Assembly: GCF_001545155.1 (NCBI RefSeq)
Contig: NZ_CP014226.1
Coordinates: 3,363,679 to 3,390,714, forward strand
DNA length: 27,036 nt
Reading direction: 5' to 3'
Source: Halomonas chromatireducens
GTDB lineage: Bacteria > Pseudomonadota > Gammaproteobacteria > Pseudomonadales > Halomonadaceae
Shown here one piece after another: positions 7,891-16,572 of this stretch. How positions within the stretch are numbered: the first letter of the stretch is position 1; the number at the start of each line of letters is the position of its first letter. The notes beneath the pieces were generated by a model. That model did not search any database. It was given only the letters and a program-made list of their open reading frames with translations, and was not told the DNA's origin. A program made the position numbers and the translations under genes.

Positions 7891-8853
7891 ATGCCAACAC
7901 ACACTAGGAGGCCCAGTTGGATCGCAGTGGACTGGGGCTCCAGCAACCTGCGCGCCTGGGCTCTGGACAACCAGGGCGAGGTGCTGGTCCGTGGCAGCAG
8001 CGAGCGCGGAATGCTCTCGCTATCGCCTGGCGAATACGAGCATGCACTGCTGGAGGTGATCGGAGACTGGCTGTCAGGCACCGGCCTCGTTGACGTCGTG
8101 ATCTGCGGTATGGCGGGTGCCCGCCAGGGCTGGCGAGAGGCCGCCTACCTGGCAGTGCCGACCCGACTGGAGGACCTGGTGCAGGGTGCCGTGTCTCCGC
8201 CGCTCAGCGACCCGCGCCTGAGAGTACGGCTGCTGCCGGGGCTCTGCCAAACCGCACCTGGCAACTTCGACGTCATGCGCGGCGAAGAGACCCAGCTGGC
8301 AGGGCTGGTTGCCCGCGAGCCCCTCTTCTCAGGCCTGGCCTGCCTGCCGGGCACCCACGCCAAGTGGGCACGGCTCGAGAATGGCGCAGTGACACACTTC
8401 ACCACCTGCATGACCGGAGAGCTCTACAGACTGCTGGCTCGTGAATCCGTGTTGAGACAATCCATCGGCGAAGACGACCTGGCCGATCCCGCCTGCCGTG
8501 AGGCCTTCTGCACCGCCATCCACGAGATCCTGTCAGTTCCCGGCCGCTTCCCGACATGGCTTTTCGGCCTTCGAGCCGCCGACCTGCTGGACGCTGACTT
8601 GCCCACCGGACAGGCTCGCGGAGCACGGCTGGCCGCGCGCCTGTCGGGGCTGACCATCGGCCTGGAACTGGCCGGGCTGGACAAGCTGGATGGCCCCATT
8701 ACCCTGATCGGTAACGCCGCGCTCAGCGCACGCTACGCCATGGCACTCGAGGCTCTCGGACACGAAAGCCGGCGCCTTGACGGCGAGACTGCAGTACTGG
8801 CCGGCCTCGAACTGGCATATCGGGCGCTTACAAACTCTGGAAAATCCCCATGA
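7891..8853 (+). CDS. dgoK: 2-dehydro-3-deoxygalactonokinase
   Basis: A 320-residue sugar-acid kinase of the ASKHA fold that phosphorylates 2-keto-3-deoxy-D-galactonate at C6 with ATP. Family marks are the phosphate loop WIAVDWGSSNLRAW near residues 10-23, GMAGARQGWREAAY, MRGEETQL and LPGTHAKWARL. The ATG at 7891 is chosen because it follows dgoD by 10 nt with GAGAGG in front and begins just before the phosphate loop. The frame is open much further upstream only because it runs through dgoD. The stop overlaps the start of dgoA (ATGA), which suggests coupled translation. Confidence 0.92.
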   Translation: MPTHTRRPSWIAVDWGSSNLRAWALDNQGEVLVRGSSERGMLSLSPGEYEHALLEVIGDWLSGTGLVDVVICGMAGARQGWREAAYLAVPTRLEDLVQGAVSPPLSDPRLRVRLLPGLCQTAPGNFDVMRGEETQLAGLVAREPLFSGLACLPGTHAKWARLENGAVTHFTTCMTGELYRLLARESVLRQSIGEDDLADPACREAFCTAIHEILSVPGRFPTWLFGLRAADLLDADLPTGQARGARLAARLSGLTIGLELAGLDKLDGPITLIGNAALSARYAMALEALGHESRRLDGETAVLAGLELAYRALTNSGKSP

Positions 8854-9455
8854 CCTTGCCCCTGATCGGCATTCTGCGTGGCGTCACCCCCAATGAGTCG
8901 GTGCCGATGGGCGAGGCGGTAGCCGCCGCCGGCATCACCATCCTCGAGGTACCACTCAACTCCCCCGAGCCCCTGGAAAGCATCCGCCGCCTGGCCGAAG
9001 CACTGGGCGACCGTGCTCTTGTGGGCGCCGGCACCGTGCTGACGACAGCGCAGGTGCACGACGTTCATGCTGCCGGCGGGCAGCTGGTGGTCTCGCCCAA
9101 CTGTCACCCGGCAGTGATAGAGGAAACCCGCCGCCTCGGCTTGCAGAGCTGGCCAGGGATCGTTACTCCCTCCGAGGCCTTCGACGCCCTGGAGGCCGGT
9201 GCCACCGGGCTCAAGCTATTCCCCGCCGTCCAGGTGGGCATCGCCGGGATGCAGGCACTGCGCGCCGTGCTGCCTGCGGGCTGCCAGCTCTATGCGGTGG
9301 GCGGCATCGGTATCGAGACCTTCTCCGCTTGGCGTGCCGCCGGCATCGACGGTGCAGGACTGGGTAGCGCCCTCTACAAGCCTGGCCAGTCCCCCGAGCA
9401 GGTAGAGCAGCAGGCTCGCGAGCTGGTAGCCGCCTGGCAGGTCGCTGGCGAGTGA
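8850..9455 (+). CDS. dgoA: 2-dehydro-3-deoxy-6-phosphogalactonate aldolase
   Basis: A 201-residue class I aldolase of the KDPG/KDPGal family. It cleaves the product of DgoK to pyruvate and D-glyceraldehyde 3-phosphate. The Schiff-base lysine is K122 in LKLFPA and the general acid/base glutamate is E33 in ILEVPLNSP. R10, GAGTV (59-63), VSPNCHP and the phosphate-binding VGGIG complete the pattern. The ILRGVTP opening and NSP after the glutamate favour galactonate over gluconate specificity. It is the last gene of the operon and overlaps dgoK by 4 nt. No plus-strand intrinsic terminator is seen after it. Confidence 0.92.
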   Translation: MTLPLIGILRGVTPNESVPMGEAVAAAGITILEVPLNSPEPLESIRRLAEALGDRALVGAGTVLTTAQVHDVHAAGGQLVVSPNCHPAVIEETRRLGLQSWPGIVTPSEAFDALEAGATGLKLFPAVQVGIAGMQALRAVLPAGCQLYAVGGIGIETFSAWRAAGIDGAGLGSALYKPGQSPEQVEQQARELVAAWQVAGE

Positions 9456-9528
9456 AGTCAACCGAATGGTTATAGGATGGCAGGGGCGTGTAAGTGCTGG
9501 CACTGATCGACTTGACCGAAGAGCGAAC

Positions 9529-9559
9529 AAAAAAAAGGCGCGCTCCGAAGATGCGCGCC
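9529..9559 (-). terminator. Strong intrinsic terminator reading leftward, with no minus-strand gene before it
   Basis: On the minus strand, a 7-bp GGCGCGC/GCGCGCC stem (9553-9559 with 9537-9543) is capped by a TTCG tetraloop closed by a C-G pair and followed by eight T (9536-9529). This is a textbook Rho-independent terminator. It points away from the plus-strand fabY gene and into the end of dgoA. Confidence 0.8.
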
Positions 9560-9588
9560 CACATACCCACTCGTATGACTCAAACAGC
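9529..9588 (-). ncRNA. Candidate small RNA of about 60 nt
   Basis: A minus-strand promoter candidate (9595-9623) and the intrinsic terminator (9529-9559) would define a transcript starting near 9588 and ending in the T run near 9529. No convincing protein is encoded in it. The 3' end has the GC stem, TTCG loop and U tail typical of Hfq-bound small RNAs. This is inferred from signals only, and I recognise no known RNA family. Confidence 0.4.
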
Positions 9589-9594
9589 AAGCTA

Positions 9595-9623
9595 AGCATA
9601 GCGCGACAACGGCCACACTTCAA
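9595..9623 (-). promoter_or_regulatory. Candidate minus-strand sigma-70 promoter for the small RNA
   Basis: On the minus strand, TTGAAG (9623-9618) is separated by exactly 17 nt from TATGCT (9600-9595). Each hexamer matches the consensus at four of six positions. It is placed correctly to drive a transcript into the terminator at 9529-9559. Confidence 0.4.
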
Positions 9624-9630
9624 ACGTTTG
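9621..9630. promoter_or_regulatory. CAAACGTTTG palindrome, LacI/PurR-type operator core
   Basis: This perfect 10-bp palindrome is identical to the core of the E. coli PurR consensus as I recall it, with the central CG typical of LacI-family sites. It overlaps the -35 hexamer of the candidate minus-strand promoter. No LacI-family gene is in the window, so the binding protein is unknown. Confidence 0.35.
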
Positions 9631-9689
9631 TTTAATTTCTTTGTGCTTTAAAGGCCCCCGGCGAGCCCATGACGGGGTCCCGGACCGGG

Positions 9690-9698
9690 TGCTATGAT
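9690..9698 (+). promoter_or_regulatory. Candidate extended -10 promoter for fabY
   Basis: TGCTATGAT is an extended -10 element (TGn followed by TATGAT). ATGACG lies 18 nt upstream as a weak -35. Transcription would start near 9705, about 50 nt before the TTG start of fabY. Confidence 0.45.
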
Positions 9699-9755
9699 CG
9701 CCAGTCTCATACCAATTACAGCCACTCGCACCAACTGCAGAACGAGGAAAGCGGC

Positions 9756-11660
9756 TTGTCACACTTACCGGTGATCGTCGGCATGGGCGGCGTCAACGCC
9801 GCCGGCCGTACGTCTGGCCATCAAGCATTTCGTCGCACCGTGATCGATGCCTTGACCGACGACGACCAGCAGCATCTCCTGCTGGGCCTGGCCGCCCTGA
9901 TGGGGCTGGGTAGCCATCGCGATGGCAGCTGGCATGACGCCACAGGCCAGGCCATCAGCGCTTCCCAGCTGGCTGACCAGTGCCGCGAGCAGATCCTCGA
10001 CCATACGCTCATCCGGCGCATCGAGGATCCCCGGTTCAATGACGACGGCTTGCCGGCCAATCGGCGTGCCAGCCTGGAACTGGGCAGCGAACTGGTCTTC
10101 CGCATTCGGCGCCGCCAGCTGCCTGAACGCCTCCCGGGTACCTGGCAGGTTCGCGAGCTGGATCGCCATACCCTCGAAGTCACGGTGCCTCCCGGCGACC
10201 TGGACGTGATGCTGCCTGAAACCCGCCCGGCCCTGGTACGCGCCGCCGGCCAGTTGCCCAGCGGCTTCGATCCCAGCCGTCACTATCGCAGCGTCCACCA
10301 CCCTCGCGGCCTGTCGATGTCGATCTTCGCCGCCAGCGACTGCCTGGGCAGCAGCGGGCTGACCTGGGAGGCACTGCGCGATCGCCTCGATCCGGACGAG
10401 GTTGCCGTCTATGCCGGCAACTCCATCGGCCAGCTCGACGACGAAGGATGGGGCGGGCTGCTCAAGAGCTTTGTCTCTGGCAACCGCGCCACCTCCAAGC
10501 AGATGCCGCTGGGCTATGGCCAGATGCCCGCCGACTTCCTCAACGCCTATGTACTGGGCAGCGTCGGTGGCACCGGCGCCGTCCTCGGCGCCTGCGCCAG
10601 CTTCCTCTACAACCTGCGTTTGGGGTGCGAGGATATTCGCAGCGGCCAGCGCCGTGCGGTAATGGTCGGCACCTCCGATGCGCCGGTGACGCCGGAGATC
10701 ATCGAGGGTTTTCGCGCCATGGGCGCCCTGGCCGATGACGACAGCCTCAAGGCGCTGGATGCTCTGGAGCTGCTGACCGATGCCGATTACCAGCGGGCCT
10801 GCCGCCCCTTCGCCCGCAACTGCGGATTCACCATCGCCGAGGCCAGCCAGTTCATCCTGCTGCTGGACGACTCCCTGGCGCTGGAAGTCGGTGCCGAGAT
10901 ACTCGGCAGCGTGCCGGGGGTCTTCGTCAACGCCGACGGCTGGAAGCGCTCGATCTCTGCCCCGGGCATCGGCAACTACATCACACTGGGCAAGGCCACC
11001 TCGCTGGTGCGCGACATGCTCGGCGAAAAAGCCCTGAAAGAACGCACCTTCCTGCATGCCCATGGCACCAGCACGCCCAAGAATCGCGTGACCGAGTCCC
11101 ATGTCTTCGACCTCATCGCCCAGGCCCACGGCATCGAGAACTGGCCCGTGGTGGCGGTCAAGGCCTTCGTCGGCCACTCCCAGGGCAGCGCCGCAGGCGA
11201 TCAGCTGACCAGCGCCCTGGGCAGTTTCGCCCATGGCCTGCTGCCGGGCATTCCCACCCTGAACGCGGTGGCCGACGACGTGCATGCGGACCGGCTGCAC
11301 TTCTCCCGCACCCCCCAGGCCTTCGACGCCGATGCCGCCTTCATCAATGCCAAGGGCTTCGGCGGCAACAACGCCACCGGCGTGGTGCTGTCGCCGGCCG
11401 TGACCGAACGGCTGCTGACGCAGCGCCATGGTGAAGCCGCGCTGGCGGCCTGGCGTGAACGCCGCAAGGCAACCCGCGAGGCGAGCAAGGCCTACCTCGA
11501 CAGGGCCGATCACGGACACTACCTGGCCCGCTATCGCTTCGGAGAAGGGGTGCTGGAGGGGCCGGAGCTCGACGTCAGTGCCGACAGCATCCAGATTCCC
11601 GGCTATGCGCGCCCTGTCTCGCTGGCGGTGGACAACCCCTTCGGCCGGCTGGAAGAGTGA
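9756..11660 (+). CDS. fabY: FabY-type beta-ketoacyl-ACP synthase
   Basis: A 634-residue ketosynthase, the same length as Pseudomonas aeruginosa FabY and alike throughout as I recall it. The P. aeruginosa enzyme condenses acetyl-CoA with malonyl-ACP to begin fatty acid synthesis. The nucleophile is C280 in GACASFLYN; the two histidines are H436 in HAHGTSTP and H474 in VGHSQG, with K469 nearby. About 200 extra N-terminal residues set it apart from FabB and FabF. The TTG at 9756 is preferred because it gives SHLPVIVGMGGVNAAGR, which aligns with the Pseudomonas N-terminus, and GAGGAAA stands just upstream. A start at 9669 would add residues unlike the family. It is followed by coaD after 83 nt. 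Confidence 0.9.
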   Translation: MSHLPVIVGMGGVNAAGRTSGHQAFRRTVIDALTDDDQQHLLLGLAALMGLGSHRDGSWHDATGQAISASQLADQCREQILDHTLIRRIEDPRFNDDGLPANRRASLELGSELVFRIRRRQLPERLPGTWQVRELDRHTLEVTVPPGDLDVMLPETRPALVRAAGQLPSGFDPSRHYRSVHHPRGLSMSIFAASDCLGSSGLTWEALRDRLDPDEVAVYAGNSIGQLDDEGWGGLLKSFVSGNRATSKQMPLGYGQMPADFLNAYVLGSVGGTGAVLGACASFLYNLRLGCEDIRSGQRRAVMVGTSDAPVTPEIIEGFRAMGALADDDSLKALDALELLTDADYQRACRPFARNCGFTIAEASQFILLLDDSLALEVGAEILGSVPGVFVNADGWKRSISAPGIGNYITLGKATSLVRDMLGEKALKERTFLHAHGTSTPKNRVTESHVFDLIAQAHGIENWPVVAVKAFVGHSQGSAAGDQLTSALGSFAHGLLPGIPTLNAVADDVHADRLHFSRTPQAFDADAAFINAKGFGGNNATGVVLSPAVTERLLTQRHGEAALAAWRERRKATREASKAYLDRADHGHYLARYRFGEGVLEGPELDVSADSIQIPGYARPVSLAVDNPFGRLEE

Positions 11661-11710
11661 TGCTATGGCGAGGTGGACATTGTCGGCCCGGCCACGGGCG
11701 GTTACCCTGA

Positions 11711-12553
<843 letters not shown>

Positions 12554-12581
12554 ACGCACAACGACGCCAGGACTCACGACA

Positions 12582-12619
12582 AACGCCAGCGCCCCGCTAT
12601 TACGCGGGGCGCTGGCGTT
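12582..12619. terminator. Perfect 16-bp hairpin between convergent genes
   Basis: Positions 12582-12597 are the exact reverse complement of 12604-12619, with a 6-nt loop. The repeat sits between the ferredoxin stop and the end of the converging minus-strand gene and probably ends transcription from both sides. Only TT follows the stem on the plus strand. Confidence 0.7.
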
Positions 12620-12636
12620 CGTTGGTGACGGTAAGG

Positions 12637-12960
12637 CTATCGCTCGTAGGGACGGGGATTGATGGACGTGCATCCCAGGCAGCGCCGGAACGTGGCCTCG
12701 GCCGGTGTCTTGACCAGCGTTTCCGCCGCCTGGTCAACGTTGCCCCCCATTGCCGAGAACGGCAGCGACACCACGAACAGTGCGGTGCCACCCAGGGTCG
12801 CCGCCAGCAGCAACGGCCGTGCAATCAGAGCATCGGCGATCATCGCGCCGCCGCTCGGTCGAGCTTCCAGATGCTGCTCCTGAGCCATCGCCGGCAGGCT
12901 CGCAAGCGCCAGCATCACCGCCACCACGAGTCCCATGGTTCCTTTCGCCATACGTGACAT
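12637..12960 (-). CDS. Small exported or membrane protein of unknown function
   Basis: A 107-residue protein. It has a signal peptide (GLVVAVMLALASLPAMA, cleavage near AMA-QE), a predicted membrane helix around residues 48-68 (RPLLLAATLGGTALFVVSLP), then PFSAMGGNVDQAAETLV. The C-terminal tail contains a CLGC pair. The FSAMGGNV-type stretch followed by a TFRRCLG-like tail recalls short Pseudomonas proteins often labelled multidrug transporter without evidence, so I assign no function. AAGGGGG stands a few nucleotides before the ATG at 12960. The second methionine (MAKGT) is also possible. Confidence 0.7.
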   Translation of the reverse strand: MSRMAKGTMGLVVAVMLALASLPAMAQEQHLEARPSGGAMIADALIARPLLLAATLGGTALFVVSLPFSAMGGNVDQAAETLVKTPAEATFRRCLGCTSINPRPYER

Positions 12961-13125
12961 ACCACCCCCTTATCATCTTGATCGAAAATGCCCGCCCTGA
13001 GCACAAGCGCTCTATAAAGGTCCCACACCCTGCGACCGGCATCCAGTGATTCACCGTAGCGCCTGGTTGCGTTATGCCCCATCGCCCGCCATGCTTCACG
13101 GTTTCGCCTCACACCGGAAGACCCC

Positions 13126-14472
13126 GTGGCATCCCAGGAACTGGCTACTCCCTCCGCCGCCCGCCGTCGCATCTGGATGCTGGCCTGGCCCATCATCCTG
13201 TCGAACATCACCGTGCCGCTGCTGGGGCTGGTGGACACCGCCGTGGTCGGTCACCTGCCGGATTCCCGCTACCTGGCCGGGGTGACCCTGGGCGCAACCC
13301 TGTTCAGCTTCCTCTACTGGGGCTTCGGTTTCCTGCGCATGGGCACCACGGGGCTGACCTCCCAGGCGGTGGGTCGCGAAAGCGACAGCGAAGTGCGCAA
13401 CCTGCTGGGCCAGTCGCTGCTGATGGCCGCTGGCATCGGCACCCTGTTGATCCTCTTCTCACGGCCGCTGATATCTCTCGGGCTCTGGCTGCTGAACGGC
13501 AGCGAAGTGGCCACCGAACTGGCAGCCGAGTACGCGCAGATCCGCATTCTCTCGGCGCCGGCGGTGCTGGCCAACTATGCGATTCTCGGCTGGTTCCTGG
13601 GCCAGCAGAATTCACGGGTCACCCTGCTCATCCTGGTATTGACCAATAGCGTCAACATCGCCCTCGACCTGCTCTTCGTGGTGGGCCTCGGCATGACCAG
13701 CGATGGGGTGGCCTGGGCCACGGTCATCGCCGACTATACGGCGCTGACCTTCGGCCTGTGGCTGGTGACCCGACAGTTGAAACTGCTGGAGGGACGCTTC
13801 CTGCGCAGCCGCCTGCTGACGCTGGCCGCTTACGCCGAGCTCTTCCACGTCAATGCCAATCTCTTCGTGCGCACCCTGGGACTGCTCTTCGCCATGGCCT
13901 TCTTCACCTCGCGGGGCGCCGTACAGGGCGATACCGTGCTGGCCGCCAATGCCGTGCTGCTGCAGTTCATCATGCTCACCAGCTATGCCCTGGACGGCTT
14001 CGCCCACGCCGCCGAGGCCATCGTCGGCCGCTCGGTGGGCCGCAGGGGTTGGGACGAGTTCGCCACCGCCGTGCGAACCGCAGCCTGGTTCTCGCTGATC
14101 ACCGCCACCGTTGCCTCGCTGGCCTTCGCCCTCGGTGGACATTACCTCATCGCCCTGCTGACCGGACTGCCGGAAGTGCGCGCCACGGCGGGTAGCTACC
14201 TGCCATGGATGGTGGCCATGCCCGTGATTGCGGTCTGGAGCTATCTGCTGGATGGCGTCTTCATCGGTGCCACGGCAATACGCGAGATGCGCAACAGCAT
14301 CTTCCTCGGCCTGGCTGTTTACCTTCCGATCTGGTGGGCCACTCAGCCGCTGGGGAACCATGGCCTATGGTTGGCCTTCCTGACATTCAGCCTGGTGCGC
14401 TCGGCCGTTCTTGCCGGCTATTACCTGCATTACCGCCGCACCCGCTGGCATCCGGCGGCCCCTTCCCTTTGA
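13126..14472 (+). CDS. MATE family efflux transporter, DinF-type
   Basis: A 448-residue inner-membrane protein with about 12 hydrophobic segments in two repeats, as in DinF/NorM cation-coupled drug exporters. The first helix carries WPIILSNITVPLLGLVDTAVVGHL, a family signature. The second half opens around LFHVNANLFVRTLGLLFAMAFF. A GTG start at 13126 is preceded by GGAAGA and places MASQELATPSAARRR before the first helix. It is not obviously in an operon: the neighbour on the left is on the opposite strand and the gap to the right is 118 nt. The exported substrate cannot be told. Confidence 0.88.
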   Translation: MASQELATPSAARRRIWMLAWPIILSNITVPLLGLVDTAVVGHLPDSRYLAGVTLGATLFSFLYWGFGFLRMGTTGLTSQAVGRESDSEVRNLLGQSLLMAAGIGTLLILFSRPLISLGLWLLNGSEVATELAAEYAQIRILSAPAVLANYAILGWFLGQQNSRVTLLILVLTNSVNIALDLLFVVGLGMTSDGVAWATVIADYTALTFGLWLVTRQLKLLEGRFLRSRLLTLAAYAELFHVNANLFVRTLGLLFAMAFFTSRGAVQGDTVLAANAVLLQFIMLTSYALDGFAHAAEAIVGRSVGRRGWDEFATAVRTAAWFSLITATVASLAFALGGHYLIALLTGLPEVRATAGSYLPWMVAMPVIAVWSYLLDGVFIGATAIREMRNSIFLGLAVYLPIWWATQPLGNHGLWLAFLTFSLVRSAVLAGYYLHYRRTRWHPAAPSL

Positions 14473-14590
14473 CAAAACCTGACATTCGTCCCACCGTTGA
14501 CGAGTCGAACCATGCAACCTTCTGAGCTTGCGCTACTTTTCTCAGACGACCCGACAGCAATTCCACAACATTAGAAGAAGCGAAACTGCC

Positions 14591-15901
14591 ATGCTCAAGT
14601 TCCTGTCCAAACCTGCCGTCAGGCTGGTCGATCGCTATCTGCCCGATCCTTTCATTTTCGTTCTCCTGTTGACCCTCGTGGCGGCCGCCGCAGCCATTGG
14701 CGTCGAACGCCAGACCCCGCTGGCGGTGATGCGCTTCTGGGGCGACGGTTTCTGGAATCTGCTGACCTTCTCGATGCAGATGCTGCTGATCCTGGTTACC
14801 GGCTTCATGCTGGCCAGCTCACCGCCGGTGAAGCGCATGTTGCAGCAGCTGGCTGGCAAGGCCAAGAACGCCGGCAGCGCGATCATCATGGTCACTCTGG
14901 TTTCCCTGCTGGCCAGCTGGATCAACTGGGGCTTCGGTCTGGTGGTGGGCGCCCTGTTCGCCAAGGAGCTGGCACGGTTGATCCGGGTCGATTACCGCCT
15001 GCTGGTGGCCAGCGCCTACTCCGGCTTCGTTGTGTGGCACGGCGGGCTCGCCGGCTCCATTCCACTGACCATCGCCACCGACGGGCACTTCACCGCCGAT
15101 CAGATCGGCGTGATCGGCACCGGCGCCACCATTTTCTCCTTCTTCAACCTGGCGATCGTGGCCTGCCTGTTCATCAGCATTCCTTTGGTCAACCGCCTGA
15201 TGCTGCCCGACGAGAAAGACAGCGTCTATGTGGACCCCAAGGTGCTGGGGGATGCCCCCGATGCCCGTGTTCGCATCACTCGCCCGGCCGATCGGCTGGA
15301 AAACAGCGTGACCCTGGCCTGGCTCGTGGGCATCCCCGGGGTGATCTTCCTGCTCGACCACTTCATCCTGCGTGGCGGCGGCCTGAACCTGAACATCGTC
15401 AACTTCATGTTCCTGTTCCTGGCCATCGTGCTGCACCGCACCCCCCGCAGCCTGCTCGAGAGCCTCAACGAGGCGATCAAGGGCGGTGCCGGCATCGTGA
15501 TCCAGTTTCCCTTCTACGCAGGGATCATGGCGATCATGGTGCAGTCCGGGCTTGCCGAATCCATGTCCCAGGGTCTGATCTCGTTTGCCACCGAAACCTC
15601 GCTGCCGTTCTGGTCCTTCCTCAGCGCTGGCATCGTCAATCTCTTCGTGCCCTCCGGTGGCGGCCAGTGGGCGGTACAGGCACCGGTGATGCTGCCGGCC
15701 GCCGAGGCGCTGGGCGTGGACGTGGCACGCGTCTCCATGGCCGTGGCCTGGGGCGATGCCTGGACCAACCTGCTGCAGCCGTTCTGGGCGCTGCCGGTAC
15801 TTGCCATCGCCGGGCTCAAGGCCAAGGACATCATGGGCTTCTGCCTGATCCAGCTGTTCATTACCGGCATCATCATTGCCGTTGGCCTGACCTGGTTCTG
15901 A
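14591..15901 (+). CDS. Short-chain fatty acid transporter, AtoE family
   Basis: A 436-residue polytopic membrane protein close in length to E. coli AtoE (about 440), with roughly 10 to 12 helices. Family stretches are ASWINWGFGLVVGALFAKEL, SGFVVWHGGLAGSIPL, FPFYAGIMAIM and FVPSGGGQWAVQAPVMLPAA near the C-terminus. AtoE is linked to uptake of short-chain fatty acids such as butyrate or acetoacetate. The ATG at 14591 is chosen because MLKFLSKPAVRLVDRYLPDPF is the usual family opening; a start at 14528 would add a non-conserved stretch. The ribosome site is weak. An acyl-CoA thioesterase gene follows 108 nt later, fitting short-chain acyl metabolism, but a hairpin separates the two. Confidence 0.85.
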   Translation: MLKFLSKPAVRLVDRYLPDPFIFVLLLTLVAAAAAIGVERQTPLAVMRFWGDGFWNLLTFSMQMLLILVTGFMLASSPPVKRMLQQLAGKAKNAGSAIIMVTLVSLLASWINWGFGLVVGALFAKELARLIRVDYRLLVASAYSGFVVWHGGLAGSIPLTIATDGHFTADQIGVIGTGATIFSFFNLAIVACLFISIPLVNRLMLPDEKDSVYVDPKVLGDAPDARVRITRPADRLENSVTLAWLVGIPGVIFLLDHFILRGGGLNLNIVNFMFLFLAIVLHRTPRSLLESLNEAIKGGAGIVIQFPFYAGIMAIMVQSGLAESMSQGLISFATETSLPFWSFLSAGIVNLFVPSGGGQWAVQAPVMLPAAEALGVDVARVSMAVAWGDAWTNLLQPFWALPVLAIAGLKAKDIMGFCLIQLFITGIIIAVGLTWF

Positions 15902-15934
15902 ACCCGGCCGCGCACCAGCGGCCCCCAGGCTGAG

Positions 15935-15979
15935 ATAACGCCTTGCCAACGAGTCGTGACGAACGTGGCAAGGCGTTAT
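15935..15979. terminator. Perfect 14-bp inverted repeat after the AtoE-type gene
   Basis: ATAACGCCTTGCCA (15935-15948) is exactly complementary to 15966-15979 across a 17-nt loop. It lies 34 nt after the transporter stop and 31 nt before the thioesterase start. No T run follows, so it may be an attenuating stem or an operator rather than a full terminator. Confidence 0.45.
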
Positions 15980-16009
15980 GCTGTAGGAACGCCCCCACAG
16001 GAAATCGAT

Positions 16010-16537
16010 ATGGACCACCACGACCTGCCCGGTCAGCATGAATTGAGCATGACCGTGCTGATGACCCCCGACATGGCGAATTTCAGCGGCAAGGTCCATG
16101 GCGGGGCCATCCTCAAGAAGCTCGATGAAGTGGCCTACGCCTGCGCCAGCCGCTATTCAGGGCATTATGTCGTGACGCTCTCCGTTGACCAGGTGCTGTT
16201 CAAGCAGCCGATCCACGTTGGCGAGCTAGTGACATTTCTTGCCTGCGTCAATCACGTTGGCCGCTCCTCCATGGAGATCGGCGTAAAGGTGGTGGCCGAG
16301 AACATTCGCGACAAGGTGATACGGCATACCAACAGCTGCTACCTCACCATGGTGGCGGTGGATGCCAACGGCCACCCTGCCAGGGTTCCACCGTTGAAGC
16401 TGGCGACCTCGCTGCAAAAACTGCGCTTCGAGAAGGCCGCGCTGCGCAAGAAACTACGCAAGAAGGCCGAAGAGGAGGAGCATCGCGCACAGAAGGACCA
16501 CTTTGCCAGCCAGGCGAACCGCACGCAGGACAGCTGA
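16010..16537 (+). CDS. Acyl-CoA thioesterase, hotdog fold
   Basis: A 175-residue single-hotdog thioesterase of the YciA/ACOT group that hydrolyses acyl-CoA to free acid and CoA. NFSGKVHGGAILKKLDEVA holds the catalytic N24 and D39; VTLSVDQVLFKQPIHVGE and VGRSSMEIGVKV complete the fold. After residue 135 there is a highly charged, lysine- and glutamate-rich helical tail (about 40 residues) beyond the hotdog domain. The ATG at 16010 has AGGAA upstream. An upstream start at 15956 would run through the inverted repeat and is unlikely. The gene for a voltage-sensor-like membrane protein starts 35 nt downstream. Confidence 0.88.
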   Translation: MDHHDLPGQHELSMTVLMTPDMANFSGKVHGGAILKKLDEVAYACASRYSGHYVVTLSVDQVLFKQPIHVGELVTFLACVNHVGRSSMEIGVKVVAENIRDKVIRHTNSCYLTMVAVDANGHPARVPPLKLATSLQKLRFEKAALRKKLRKKAEEEEHRAQKDHFASQANRTQDS

Positions 16538-16572
16538 GGCGTATCGAACCCGTCACCGGACAAGGAGAGGCC

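Noticed and set aside
6783..8081. Open frame of 432 codons on the minus strand opposite dgoD and dgoK
   Set aside because: It spans two well-identified genes and has no family resemblance.
12949..12962. CATAC pair with a 9-bp step, like the candidate operator at 2881
   Set aside because: Both copies are formed by the Met-Ser-Arg-Met start codons of the small minus-strand gene and its leader, far from the sugar-acid island, so coincidence is more likely.
14819..16099. Open frame of 426 codons on the minus strand opposite the AtoE-type gene
   Set aside because: The translation is a low-complexity string of Gly, Gln, His and Asp, typical of the reverse of membrane-protein codons.
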